DNA from: Thalassobius sp047123305
GTDB lineage: Bacteria > Pseudomonadota > Alphaproteobacteria > Rhodobacterales > Rhodobacteraceae
DNA: 64,000 nucleotides
Direction of reading: 5' to 3'
NCBI RefSeq assembly: GCF_047123305.1
Contig: NZ_CP138918.1
Location: 992,001-1,056,000 of the forward strand
Positions 56,830 to 64,000 of the stretch are shown piece after piece. The translations under genes were made by a program, and so were the position numbers. Numbering within the stretch: position 1 is the stretch's first letter; each line of letters starts with the position of its first letter. Under the pieces are notes generated by a model that saw nothing but the letters and a program-made list of their open reading frames with translations, ran no database searches and was not told where the DNA came from.

Positions 56830-57339
56830 CTTAAAATACCCAATTCAAAAAAAGAAATTTGCCTCTCACCTTAGAGTTGATAAGCGAAGATGCAAATCAA
56901 AATCGCATCGAACTCAGGCAAGGGCCTTTGACCACCAAACGTTTCCTTCGTCGTAGTGAAACAACCAGCATCTGAATGTCCACTTTCGGTTCCGTAGGCG
57001 CAACGTCTCGCATGAGCAGCGAAAGTCCGGTTTCCGCCCGACCTGCTGGGGGTCTCCTGTCCCGCGATGCTAAAGGAATGTCTAGTTTGGGCTGGCACCA
57101 GCAGTTGACAACCTTGGTTCGCACGCAGTTTCGCTGCGGACAAGCTGCCGCACTGCCGCATGGCGGCTTAGAGCCCATTTTAACCGATGCTGCGCAGTGC
57201 TGGAACTGGTGAAAAGCACCAAAAGCAGACTAAAAGTCACTATTAAACTGCGGTGTATTTGGGCCGTTATTGAAGAGACGCATGCAGTCGTTGAAACCCA
57301 GTCGAATTGCGAGCCGGCAACCCCCAAGCAAGCATACGC
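56830..57339. other. non-coding stretch right of the Lamassu-like cassette
   Basis: 510 bp. Presumably holds the cassette promoter near 56840-56880 (AT-rich) and then sequence with no gene I would support; short open frames on both strands from 56870 to 57210 are low in recognisable similarity and may be decayed. It separates the cassette from the amide-transporter operon end. Confidence 0.55.
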
Positions 57340-58023
57340 TCACAAGGACAAAACCGCGTTCAAGTCTTTCCTCGTTGTCATGTTTCCGCTCCCGGTCATT
57401 GTGACCCGTCCTGAGTCCAATCCCAGGAACCAGTCGGCAACGTCGGACAGCAAATTCAGGTTTTGCTCACACAACAGGACACCGGCACCTTCGGCCACCC
57501 GTTCCCTGAGGCAATCAGCCATGTGGTTGATGTTTTCTGGCTGAACACCTTCCGTGGGTTCATCCAGAATGATCAGCTTCGTGTCTTCGATCATAGTTCG
57601 GACGAAGGAGAGTATCTTTCTTTCTCCGCCCGACATGGTTCCGGCAGGTTGCTTCAACCGTTCCGCCAATCTGGGGAAAAGGTCAAAATAGAGATCTGGT
57701 GGTTTTCCGCTACTCCCGAGGCTCAGGTTCTCTTGCACGGTGAGATCATCGAAAACCATTGCCGTTTGAGGCATGTAACCAACCCCCATGTGCCTTCGGG
57801 CATGGGCGGGTTGGTTGCCCATGGGCTGACCATCAAATCGGATATCTCCCTGGCTGGCTTTGATCTCACCTTGAACAAGACGGGCAAGTGTTGTTTTGCC
57901 AACGCCGTTGCGTCCAAGGACGCCAAGAAGACTGCCAGCTTCGATCTTGACGGATATTTCGAACAACACATTGGTGTCCTGATACCCGCCGGTCAGCCCT
58001 TCGATTTCCAAGAGAGCGGTCAT
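57340..58023 (-). CDS. Liv/Urt-type ABC transporter ATPase (LivF-like)
   Basis: 227 residues. Walker A GRNGVGKTTLA, signature MSGGERKI and Walker B LIILDEPTEG, as in LivF/UrtE. Last gene of the amidase-linked transporter. Its start overlaps the upstream gene's stop by 4 bp (ATGA). Confidence 0.92.
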   Translation of the reverse strand: MTALLEIEGLTGGYQDTNVLFEISVKIEAGSLLGVLGRNGVGKTTLARLVQGEIKASQGDIRFDGQPMGNQPAHARRHMGVGYMPQTAMVFDDLTVQENLSLGSSGKPPDLYFDLFPRLAERLKQPAGTMSGGERKILSFVRTMIEDTKLIILDEPTEGVQPENINHMADCLRERVAEGAGVLLCEQNLNLLSDVADWFLGLDSGRVTMTGSGNMTTRKDLNAVLSL

Positions 58024-59765
58024 TTTGTTCCTCCCGAATAGACTGCCTGAACTTGCGGGTTTTGACGCACTTTGTCGTAGTCATCGAATGCCAGCACCTT
58101 GCCGAGATGCAGGACCAAAACCTTGTCAGAAATTGCTTCGACAATGCTCATGTCGTGCTCGATGACTATCACCAATCTTGACGTTTCAGATTGATAGGAC
58201 TGAACGAGCTTGGTCATCAGAGCCGTTTCGTCCGGGGAAAGCCCGGCACAGGGCTCATCCAACAGAAGGATGGATGGCTCTGCCGCGACTGTCATGGCGT
58301 ATTCCAGGAATTGTCGGTGACCCTGCGGCAAATACTCAACCGGATCGGTCATTTCTTCCTTCAGCGGCACTGACGGATGGCCCAGAATATCGGACAGGGA
58401 TTTGGATCGCCACTGAAAGGTAGATGGCTTGAAAAGGTCACTCATCCTTAGCCTGCCCGCCATCATCGCGATGGCCAGGTTTTCGGAAACGCTGAGCGAG
58501 AAGAAGACCGATGGAACCTGAAGTTTGCGACCAATGCCGTTGCTCAGGGCGGTATGAGGCGGGCGTGAATCGATCCGGACCTCGCCCAGCATGATCCGAC
58601 CTCCGGTTACGGACAGGTTGCCGGTGATCGTGTTGAGCGCACTGGTCTTGCCAGCACCATTCGGGCCAATGACGCTGATAATCCCGGTGGCAGGTGTTTC
58701 AAAGGACACCGCATTCAGAATTCGAACGACACCGATATTGAGCCGCACGTCTTCAAATCTCAGGGGCCGTGGGGTTTTGTCGAACCGCGTCTCGGGCGCT
58801 GTCACAGCCGGTGCGGCGGATGTGGGCGTTTTGGGCCTGACACGCCGGAATGCAGCCTCAAACAACTCAGCAATCCCGCCCGGAGCCTTTAGCACGACTA
58901 GAATGAACACCACCGCCATCAGCAATTCCCAGTAGGGGAAACTGTCGCGTAATTCGGTGGATGCCCAACCAACGATCACTGCTCCGATCAGCGGACCGAG
59001 CACGTGGAAGCGGCCCCCAACTGCGGTCAGGATGACCAGTTCTGCTGACAGGGCAAACCCGGTTGACGCTGGCGTTACGATGCCTTGGTGCGATGCGAAC
59101 AACCCCCCGGCAAGTGCCGCGATCATGGCCGAAAACGCGAATGCCGCCCCCTTGATCATATGGGTTGGAAACCCGAGCAGTTGCATACGCGGTTCATTGT
59201 CCAGAACAGCCTTGGCGATCAGATTGACAGGCAACCGGTTCAAGATGAAGAGGAGCAGGCTGACCGCCACCGTCGCTGCAACAATGACGTAGTAGAAGCC
59301 GCCGAATGGATCGAGATTCCCAAGGCTGTTGAAACCGCTCATCCCATTGAAGCCACCGGTCAGCGACGTTGCCGTGCCCGCAACTTGTTCCGCAATCATA
59401 ACCAGCGCCAACGTAATCAGCGAAAAATATGGGCCACTTTCGTTCCGTCCCCGAAAGACAAGAGCCGCAAGGACAAAGGCGGACCCCGCAATTACTGCTA
59501 ATACGATGGCGGCCAATGCAAGGTTGAGGAACAGATTGCCTTCGGCTCGAAGCGTGATCGCCGTGACATAGGCCGCTATTCCGAAGAACAGGGCCTGCCC
59601 GAGTGGCAGCACTCCCGTCTTGCCCCAGAGAAACCCAATGCCCTGAGCGGCGATGCCATATATCAAGTAGAGCCCAATCTGATAGGCCATGAAATCTCCG
59701 AACAGTTCCGGGATCAGGAGCAGGACTACCAGCAGCAGACTAGCGGGAAGAAGAGCGGACGCCAT
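58020..59765 (-). CDS. fused permease-ATPase (LivM-LivG type)
   Basis: 581 residues. Residues about 1-300 are a LivM/UrtC-type permease with about ten helices ('GFLWGKTGVLPLGQALFFGIAAY'), then a linker rich in Pro/Ala/Thr at 310-332, and a LivG/UrtD-type ATPase with Walker A GPNGAGKTS at 367-375, a signature region near 'YLPQGHRQFLEYAM' and Walker B ILLLDEPCAGLS. The fusion explains why the operon has one fewer gene than urtBCDE. Frame is continuous with no sign of a sequencing join. Confidence 0.9.
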   Translation of the reverse strand: MASALLPASLLLVVLLLIPELFGDFMAYQIGLYLIYGIAAQGIGFLWGKTGVLPLGQALFFGIAAYVTAITLRAEGNLFLNLALAAIVLAVIAGSAFVLAALVFRGRNESGPYFSLITLALVMIAEQVAGTATSLTGGFNGMSGFNSLGNLDPFGGFYYVIVAATVAVSLLLFILNRLPVNLIAKAVLDNEPRMQLLGFPTHMIKGAAFAFSAMIAALAGGLFASHQGIVTPASTGFALSAELVILTAVGGRFHVLGPLIGAVIVGWASTELRDSFPYWELLMAVVFILVVLKAPGGIAELFEAAFRRVRPKTPTSAAPAVTAPETRFDKTPRPLRFEDVRLNIGVVRILNAVSFETPATGIISVIGPNGAGKTSALNTITGNLSVTGGRIMLGEVRIDSRPPHTALSNGIGRKLQVPSVFFSLSVSENLAIAMMAGRLRMSDLFKPSTFQWRSKSLSDILGHPSVPLKEEMTDPVEYLPQGHRQFLEYAMTVAAEPSILLLDEPCAGLSPDETALMTKLVQSYQSETSRLVIVIEHDMSIVEAISDKVLVLHLGKVLAFDDYDKVRQNPQVQAVYSGGTK

Positions 59766-60588
59766 TTGGTTTTAGCCACAAAAAGAGGGTTGAGAGGGTG
59801 AGGACCGCCAGATACCCGTAGGTCTGGCTGGCCACAGCACCGAGGAACGTTTGGGTTCCAGCGATAATGCCGGAGCCGATTCCGAGCCCTTCGAGACTGC
59901 CAAGCCCACCGACGACAAGGGCAAAAAAAGACCGGATCAGATAGTCGAGTCCCATCATCGGCTCGATCCGAACTGTAGGGGCCAGTATCAACCCGGCAAG
60001 CCCAGCGGTGCAGCAGCCAAAGACAAAGGCCCCAGCAGAGAGACGAGCCGTGTTGATCCCGATAGCCTCGGCCAGGTTCGGATTGCCGACCATGGCTTTG
60101 ATACGAGTGCCGGTTTTCGATCTGGTGTTCCACCAGTATAGCCCAATGAACCCAAGCAAGATGCCGATGATCACGGCGATACGGTAGGCCGGGTAATCCG
60201 CCCCAAAAACACAGACTGTCCCAGCTATTGGGGGGCTAACGGATTGATAGCCACGACCAAAGATCAACTCAACGATTTCACGCAAAAGAATTGCAATACC
60301 CCAAGTGGCCAGGAGGCTGTCGAACATCCGGCCATAGAGGTGACGAATGATGGTGCGCTCTAAAACAAAGGCCACCGGCCCCACCGTCACCAAGCACACG
60401 GGCAGTTGCAACCAACCGGGCAAACCAAGCATTGATGTGATGACCGGAGCATAAGCCCCGATCATCACAAATTCCCCATGCGCCATGTTCATGATCCGCA
60501 GTTTGCCGAACACAATGGCAAGCCCCAGGGCGACCAGTGCAAGGGTGCTGATCTGCCAGGCCAGGTTCAGAAGAAGAACAGACGACAT
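59740..60588 (-). CDS. Liv/Urt-type ABC transporter permease (LivH-like)
   Basis: 282 residues from ATG 60588, 10 bp after the binding-protein gene; the frame is open 30 codons further. 'VALGLAIVFGKLRIMNMAHGEFVMIGAYAPV' is the LivH/UrtB permease signature. It lacks the long N-terminal domain of the other UrtB in this window (39756-41717). No strong ribosome binding site is visible, so translation may be coupled. Overlaps the fused gene by 26 bp. Confidence 0.9.
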   Translation of the reverse strand: MSSVLLLNLAWQISTLALVALGLAIVFGKLRIMNMAHGEFVMIGAYAPVITSMLGLPGWLQLPVCLVTVGPVAFVLERTIIRHLYGRMFDSLLATWGIAILLREIVELIFGRGYQSVSPPIAGTVCVFGADYPAYRIAVIIGILLGFIGLYWWNTRSKTGTRIKAMVGNPNLAEAIGINTARLSAGAFVFGCCTAGLAGLILAPTVRIEPMMGLDYLIRSFFALVVGGLGSLEGLGIGSGIIAGTQTFLGAVASQTYGYLAVLTLSTLFLWLKPNGVRSSSR

Positions 60589-60598
60589 GGGCGGGAGA

Positions 60599-61747
60599 TC
60601 AGTTCGAGCAAGCTTCGGAGGAAGGCACGTTGTCAAATGATGCGACAACGTTGAATGCTCCACCGCTGCCATCGGCAAGATAGATTGTCTGAGCCATGTG
60701 ACGACCCATCAACGTATTGTCACCCCTCGGCGTGCTCCATGTGGTGCCCTCTGCGGCAGCATCCATGGCGGCTACATCGAGGCTACCAGCTTTGTTTGTC
60801 AATGCTGCCAGCAACATCAAACCTTCATACGCAGACTGACCCAAGCCGTTGAGAGCCGGTGCATCAGAGCCAAAGGCTGCCGAGTAGTCTGCGGCAAATG
60901 ACGCCGCTGCGTCAGTCTCGATAGATGAGAAGTAGCCCGAGGACGAGTAGAGCCGATTTGCGTTGTCGGCCCCGATGCCTGCAAGTGTGTTTTCTTCGAT
61001 CAAGGTTCCAAGGCGGATCGCCTGATCATCAAGGCCAAAGCCAGCGAAGCTGACATTGAACCCAACCGAGCCGCCGCCGACAAGGGTCACCAACACGGCG
61101 TCGGCCCCACTCTCCTTGATACGCTGAAGCGATGAATCAAACTCACCGACAGTGAACGGCACGTATTCTTCACCGACAACTTCGCCACCCGCATCGGCAA
61201 TAAAGCCCTTTGCCAGAGCATTAGTATCACGCGGCCAGTTATAGTCATGGCCGATCAGATACCATTTGGACACGCCTTCTTTTTCGGCCAGGAAGGGGAT
61301 GACCGGCTCAAGCTGTTGGCTGGGTGTTTCGCCGGTGATGTAGAGCCCGTCGGCACAGGAGTTCCCCTCGTATACTGGAGTATAGACATAGGGAACCTCG
61401 CCATTGAAGCGACCTATCAGGGCTTCACGCACGGCTGAATCGTGCATGCCGACAAAGGCTTCGGCACCCTGTCCCTTCCAAAGGCGTAATGCTGCCTGAG
61501 CGGCTTCCGCCGGGGGAACGCCGACATCAGCAAAGACCAATTCGATCTGTTCACCGTTAATGCCTCCATTGGCATTGATCTGTTTCGCAGCCAGCACCGC
61601 AGAGTTTCGTGTAGATGGCCCGAACAGACCCGCAGGCCCGGAGTCCGGGACCAAGACGCCGATCTTGGTGTCGGCCGAGACGGACATCGTTCCCAAGGCC
61701 ATCGTCAATACGACACTGGACAATAGGGTTGCAGTTTTCTTCATCAT
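60599..61747 (-). CDS. Liv/Urt-type solute-binding protein (amide/urea type)
   Basis: 382 residues with a Sec signal peptide (MMKKTATLLSSVVLTMALGTMSVSA-DT). Type I periplasmic fold of the UrtA/AmiC group: 'IGVLVPDSGPAGLFGPSTRNSAVLAAKQINANGGINGEQIELVFADVG' and 'GMHDSAVREALIGRFNGEVPYVYTPVYEG'. GGGAG precedes the start. It follows the amidase by 29 bp, so the solute is probably an amide or the like. Confidence 0.9.
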   Translation of the reverse strand: MMKKTATLLSSVVLTMALGTMSVSADTKIGVLVPDSGPAGLFGPSTRNSAVLAAKQINANGGINGEQIELVFADVGVPPAEAAQAALRLWKGQGAEAFVGMHDSAVREALIGRFNGEVPYVYTPVYEGNSCADGLYITGETPSQQLEPVIPFLAEKEGVSKWYLIGHDYNWPRDTNALAKGFIADAGGEVVGEEYVPFTVGEFDSSLQRIKESGADAVLVTLVGGGSVGFNVSFAGFGLDDQAIRLGTLIEENTLAGIGADNANRLYSSSGYFSSIETDAAASFAADYSAAFGSDAPALNGLGQSAYEGLMLLAALTNKAGSLDVAAMDAAAEGTTWSTPRGDNTLMGRHMAQTIYLADGSGGAFNVVASFDNVPSSEACSN

Positions 61748-61776
61748 GATAGCTCTCCCTTTGGTGGTTTTGGCGT

Positions 61777-63159
61777 CTATTGCGTCATTGCTTTTTCCGC
61801 TGCCCCGGCAAGGGCCAGCAGTGATCGGTCTTGTCCTGGCAGAGCGTCAAATTCGATGCCGACGGGCAGATCAGACGTGACAGGGCACGGCAGTGAAATT
61901 CCCGGCGCTCCGACATTCGACCCCAGATCGGTATTGCGGATGTATGTGGGGAAGGTTGGAGCTTGCTCACCGTTCAGATCGACCGTTTCGTCACCGCCGA
62001 TGGGCCTTGCAGGCAGAGGTGTTGTCGGGAAGACAATCGCATCAATCCCGTGATCCTCGAAAACCTTCCCGTAAATCCTGCGCATCTCGGGGCGGTGAAT
62101 GTCCATGGCGGCCCGGTAGGCCGCTTCGGGCATCGCATCATCGCCCAACTGGCTGTCGATGGCACCGGCAACATCGGGTGACCCGATGCCTGCCACCAGT
62201 GCCTCGAACGTCACGTCGGCGGCATGTTTGGCCAGATAGGCAGGGAGGTCACGCATGACCTCGTAGAAGACGACTGGAAAACTGAAGGCTTCGTTGTGGG
62301 GCCAGATCGGTTCGAAACTAACCTCGACAAGCTTTGCCCCTTGGGACGACAAGGACGACAATTGCGTCTCAACAGCTTGAGCCACAACCGGATCGAGGTC
62401 TTCATAAAACATCTGCCTTGGGACGCCGATTGTAAACTCTGCGAGTTTCGCCTCCGCAACGGCGGATGTGTCACCGGAAAGAACACCATCGAAAAGTGCA
62501 ATGTCACGAACGCTTCGGGCCAGAGGGCCAACGGTGTCACGGGTATGCGAAATCGGCACGACACCATCACCCGCATACCGCCCGGTTGTCGGGCGGAACC
62601 CGATCACGCCGCACAACGCCGCAGGGATACGACATGACCCGCCTGTATCGGTGCCCAGGCCAGCCGGGAATATACCTGCCGCGACCGCTGCGGCGGTTCC
62701 CCCGGACGATCCACCAGGAATCATGTTTGAATCGTGCGGGTTTCGAACCGCACCCGTGATTGCGTTGTTTGAGGTAATCCCGAAGGCCAGTTCGTGCATT
62801 CTAGACTTGGCCCCGATGAAGCCACCGGCATGAATGATCCGCTTTACGACACTCGCGTCGTTTGTGGGCGTATGATCCAGCAGGGCCTTTGTCCCGCCGG
62901 AGGTTGGGTAATTCGTGGTGTTGATGTTGTCTTTGGCCACGAGGGGAAGGCCCGACAGAGGAGCCTCAGGGTGTGCCTGGAACGCTTCTGTTGCCGTACG
63001 GATCAGATACTCTGGATCGAAACTTTGCAAGGCATTCAGATTCGAATACTCTGCCGCTCGACCTGCCAACGCTTCTGCATATGCAGCCGGTGCGACCGAT
63101 CCGTCCTTGAACGCCTCTACCGCCGCCGTTGCATCCAATTGCTCCAAATCCAGCGTCAT
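61777..63159 (-). CDS. amidase-signature-family amidase
   Basis: 460 residues. Hydrolyses an amide to acid and ammonia. The Ser-cisSer-Lys triad is Lys76 (LVAKDN), Ser151 (GGSSGGTAAAV) and Ser175 (GTDTGGSCRIP), with the spacings found in fatty acid amide hydrolase and indoleacetamide hydrolases. Preceded by a LuxR-type regulator and followed by its own transporter, forming an uptake-and-hydrolysis unit. The substrate could be an aryl or alkyl amide. Confidence 0.93.
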   Translation of the reverse strand: MTLDLEQLDATAAVEAFKDGSVAPAAYAEALAGRAAEYSNLNALQSFDPEYLIRTATEAFQAHPEAPLSGLPLVAKDNINTTNYPTSGGTKALLDHTPTNDASVVKRIIHAGGFIGAKSRMHELAFGITSNNAITGAVRNPHDSNMIPGGSSGGTAAAVAAGIFPAGLGTDTGGSCRIPAALCGVIGFRPTTGRYAGDGVVPISHTRDTVGPLARSVRDIALFDGVLSGDTSAVAEAKLAEFTIGVPRQMFYEDLDPVVAQAVETQLSSLSSQGAKLVEVSFEPIWPHNEAFSFPVVFYEVMRDLPAYLAKHAADVTFEALVAGIGSPDVAGAIDSQLGDDAMPEAAYRAAMDIHRPEMRRIYGKVFEDHGIDAIVFPTTPLPARPIGGDETVDLNGEQAPTFPTYIRNTDLGSNVGAPGISLPCPVTSDLPVGIEFDALPGQDRSLLALAGAAEKAMTQ

Positions 63160-63218
63160 CCTTGCCTCCCATGTGACTGGGAAACAGGATAGGAAGCACC
63201 GGGATTAGATTCCTATCA

Positions 63219-63977
63219 TCACAAATGATGATTTTTCTCGGCCAGGTATTGGGCCAGTTGGGTGCGGCGGTTCAAACCTGACTTACGGAATATCGCGGCA
63301 ATATGGCTTCGCAATGTCGGCTTGGAAAACCCGAGCTTTTCGCAAATTTCATCATCGGTCAGCCCGAGAACTAGAAGATCAGCGACTTCGGCTTCTCTAG
63401 CTGTAAAGCCTAGCCCATCCGCGATCTGTACAAATCGGAGTGATGGTAGTTGTTCGGCCGCACTTCGTGCCCTGATCAAAGCGTTGACAAGGCTTGGGCC
63501 AACGGCGTCTACGATCTTGGCGTCACGCGGCGTGAAATCCTCCCGGTTCGCTCCGCGCCATATCCGCAGATCGCCAATGTTGTCACCCCGGTCATAGGCA
63601 AAGAAGTTCATGCCATAACACAGACCGTCCTGTTTCAGGAAATCGTTGAAGAACTCGGTCTTCACCAAACTGTCGTGCCGCATCACCTCACTGACAGGTG
63701 TTGCCTTACGACGGTTCTGAAGTGTTGGGGTAATGGGGTCGTGGAATTGGAAATACCTTTCATACTGGCGCAGATTGTCATCGGTCATGTTGATCTGCAC
63801 ACAGGACACGAATTTCTGCGTGGCATCATCCCAGACGTAGGAGGCAAAGTAATCCGCCCTGAGCAGCTCCAGCATCTTCTGACCAACACGTCTCCGGACC
63901 TCAGAGTGATCGAACTCACCACTCAGGTCTCTCATGATTGAGAAGATCAGATTAGCTTCTTGGTCGGTTAGGTTCAT
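63219..63977 (-). CDS. LuxR-family transcriptional regulator with GAF-like sensor
   Basis: 252 residues. N-terminal 175 residues look like a GAF-type or autoinducer-like sensor ('FDHSEVRRRVGQKMLELLRADYFASYVWDD'), and residues about 188-246 are a LuxR helix-turn-helix ('FTAREAEVADLLVLGLTDDEICEKLGFSKPTLRSHIAAIFRKSGLNRR'). The amidase follows 59 bp downstream, so the operon is probably its target. The start at 63977 is close to the window edge; upstream signals cannot be fully judged. Confidence 0.88.
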   Translation of the reverse strand: MNLTDQEANLIFSIMRDLSGEFDHSEVRRRVGQKMLELLRADYFASYVWDDATQKFVSCVQINMTDDNLRQYERYFQFHDPITPTLQNRRKATPVSEVMRHDSLVKTEFFNDFLKQDGLCYGMNFFAYDRGDNIGDLRIWRGANREDFTPRDAKIVDAVGPSLVNALIRARSAAEQLPSLRFVQIADGLGFTAREAEVADLLVLGLTDDEICEKLGFSKPTLRSHIAAIFRKSGLNRRTQLAQYLAEKNHHL

Positions 63978-64000
63978 GGCAGCTGCTTTTCTAAGGGGAT

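Overview
The window looks like chromosome of a marine alphaproteobacterium of the Roseobacter group (Rhodobacteraceae). This rests on several signs. The rRNA operon ends in 5S plus initiator tRNA-fMet. The proteins look alphaproteobacterial (GltD, a complex I NDUFA9-type reductase, UppP). There is a DmdA-like demethylase relative and a tmpAB-type phosphonate pair, and many solute-binding-protein ABC transporters paired with short catabolic operons. The species cannot be named from the sequence alone.

Layout. 1-6.1 kb is housekeeping: an edge-cut hydrolase, gltD, uppP, an NDUFA9-like gene, tRNA-Leu(CAG), a DUF2218 gene, an unknown CxxC protein and a degenerate receiver-like protein. 6.4-12.6 kb holds a PfkB sugar kinase and an aldehyde dehydrogenase / enolase-superfamily / GMC oxidoreductase operon with a divergent LysR gene. 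12.7-21 kb holds a small secreted protein, a Dpp/Opp-type ABC transporter and a DmdA-like protein with a divergent LysR gene. 21.0-27.0 kb is a complete minus-strand rrn operon in the order 16S, tRNA-Ala, tRNA-Ile, 23S, 5S, tRNA-fMet, with its promoter, an upstream A/C-skewed tract and a boxA-like element. 27.3-34.6 kb holds 3-hydroxyanthranilate dioxygenase, a LysR gene, an aspartate-dehydrogenase-like gene and a molybdenum hydroxylase cluster that includes an atypical DapA-superfamily protein. 34.6-44.4 kb holds a LysR gene, a three-gene tmpA-tmpB-cupin unit and a full urtABCDE-type transporter. 44.5-49.9 kb is an inositol-type locus (sugar ABC transporter, Gfo/Idh/MocA dehydrogenase, iolB) with two near-identical LacI-type palindromes. 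50.1-53.0 kb is exbB-exbD-exbD-tonB. 54.0-56.8 kb is a two-gene nuclease plus SMC/Rad50-like ATPase cassette that resembles a Lamassu anti-phage system, set between non-coding stretches. 57.3-64 kb is a LuxR-type regulator, an amidase and a Liv/Urt-type transporter containing a permease-ATPase fusion.

Functionally, most of the window is nutrient scavenging: each island pairs an importer or regulator with one to four enzymes for one compound class (quaternary-ammonium phosphonate, inositol, amides, an N-heteroaromatic or related Mo-hydroxylase substrate, sugar acid or polyol). The most unusual items are the Lamassu-like cassette, the tmpAB unit with an AllA-like cupin as third gene beside a Urt-type importer, the pair of ExbD proteins of which only one keeps the membrane aspartate, the Mo-hydroxylase cluster with a DapA-fold protein lacking canonical catalytic residues, and the Ala-Ile order of the spacer tRNAs.

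Limits: starts were chosen by eye from ribosome binding sites and family length. rRNA ends are placed to within several bases. No database search was possible, so family calls rest on motifs I could read.
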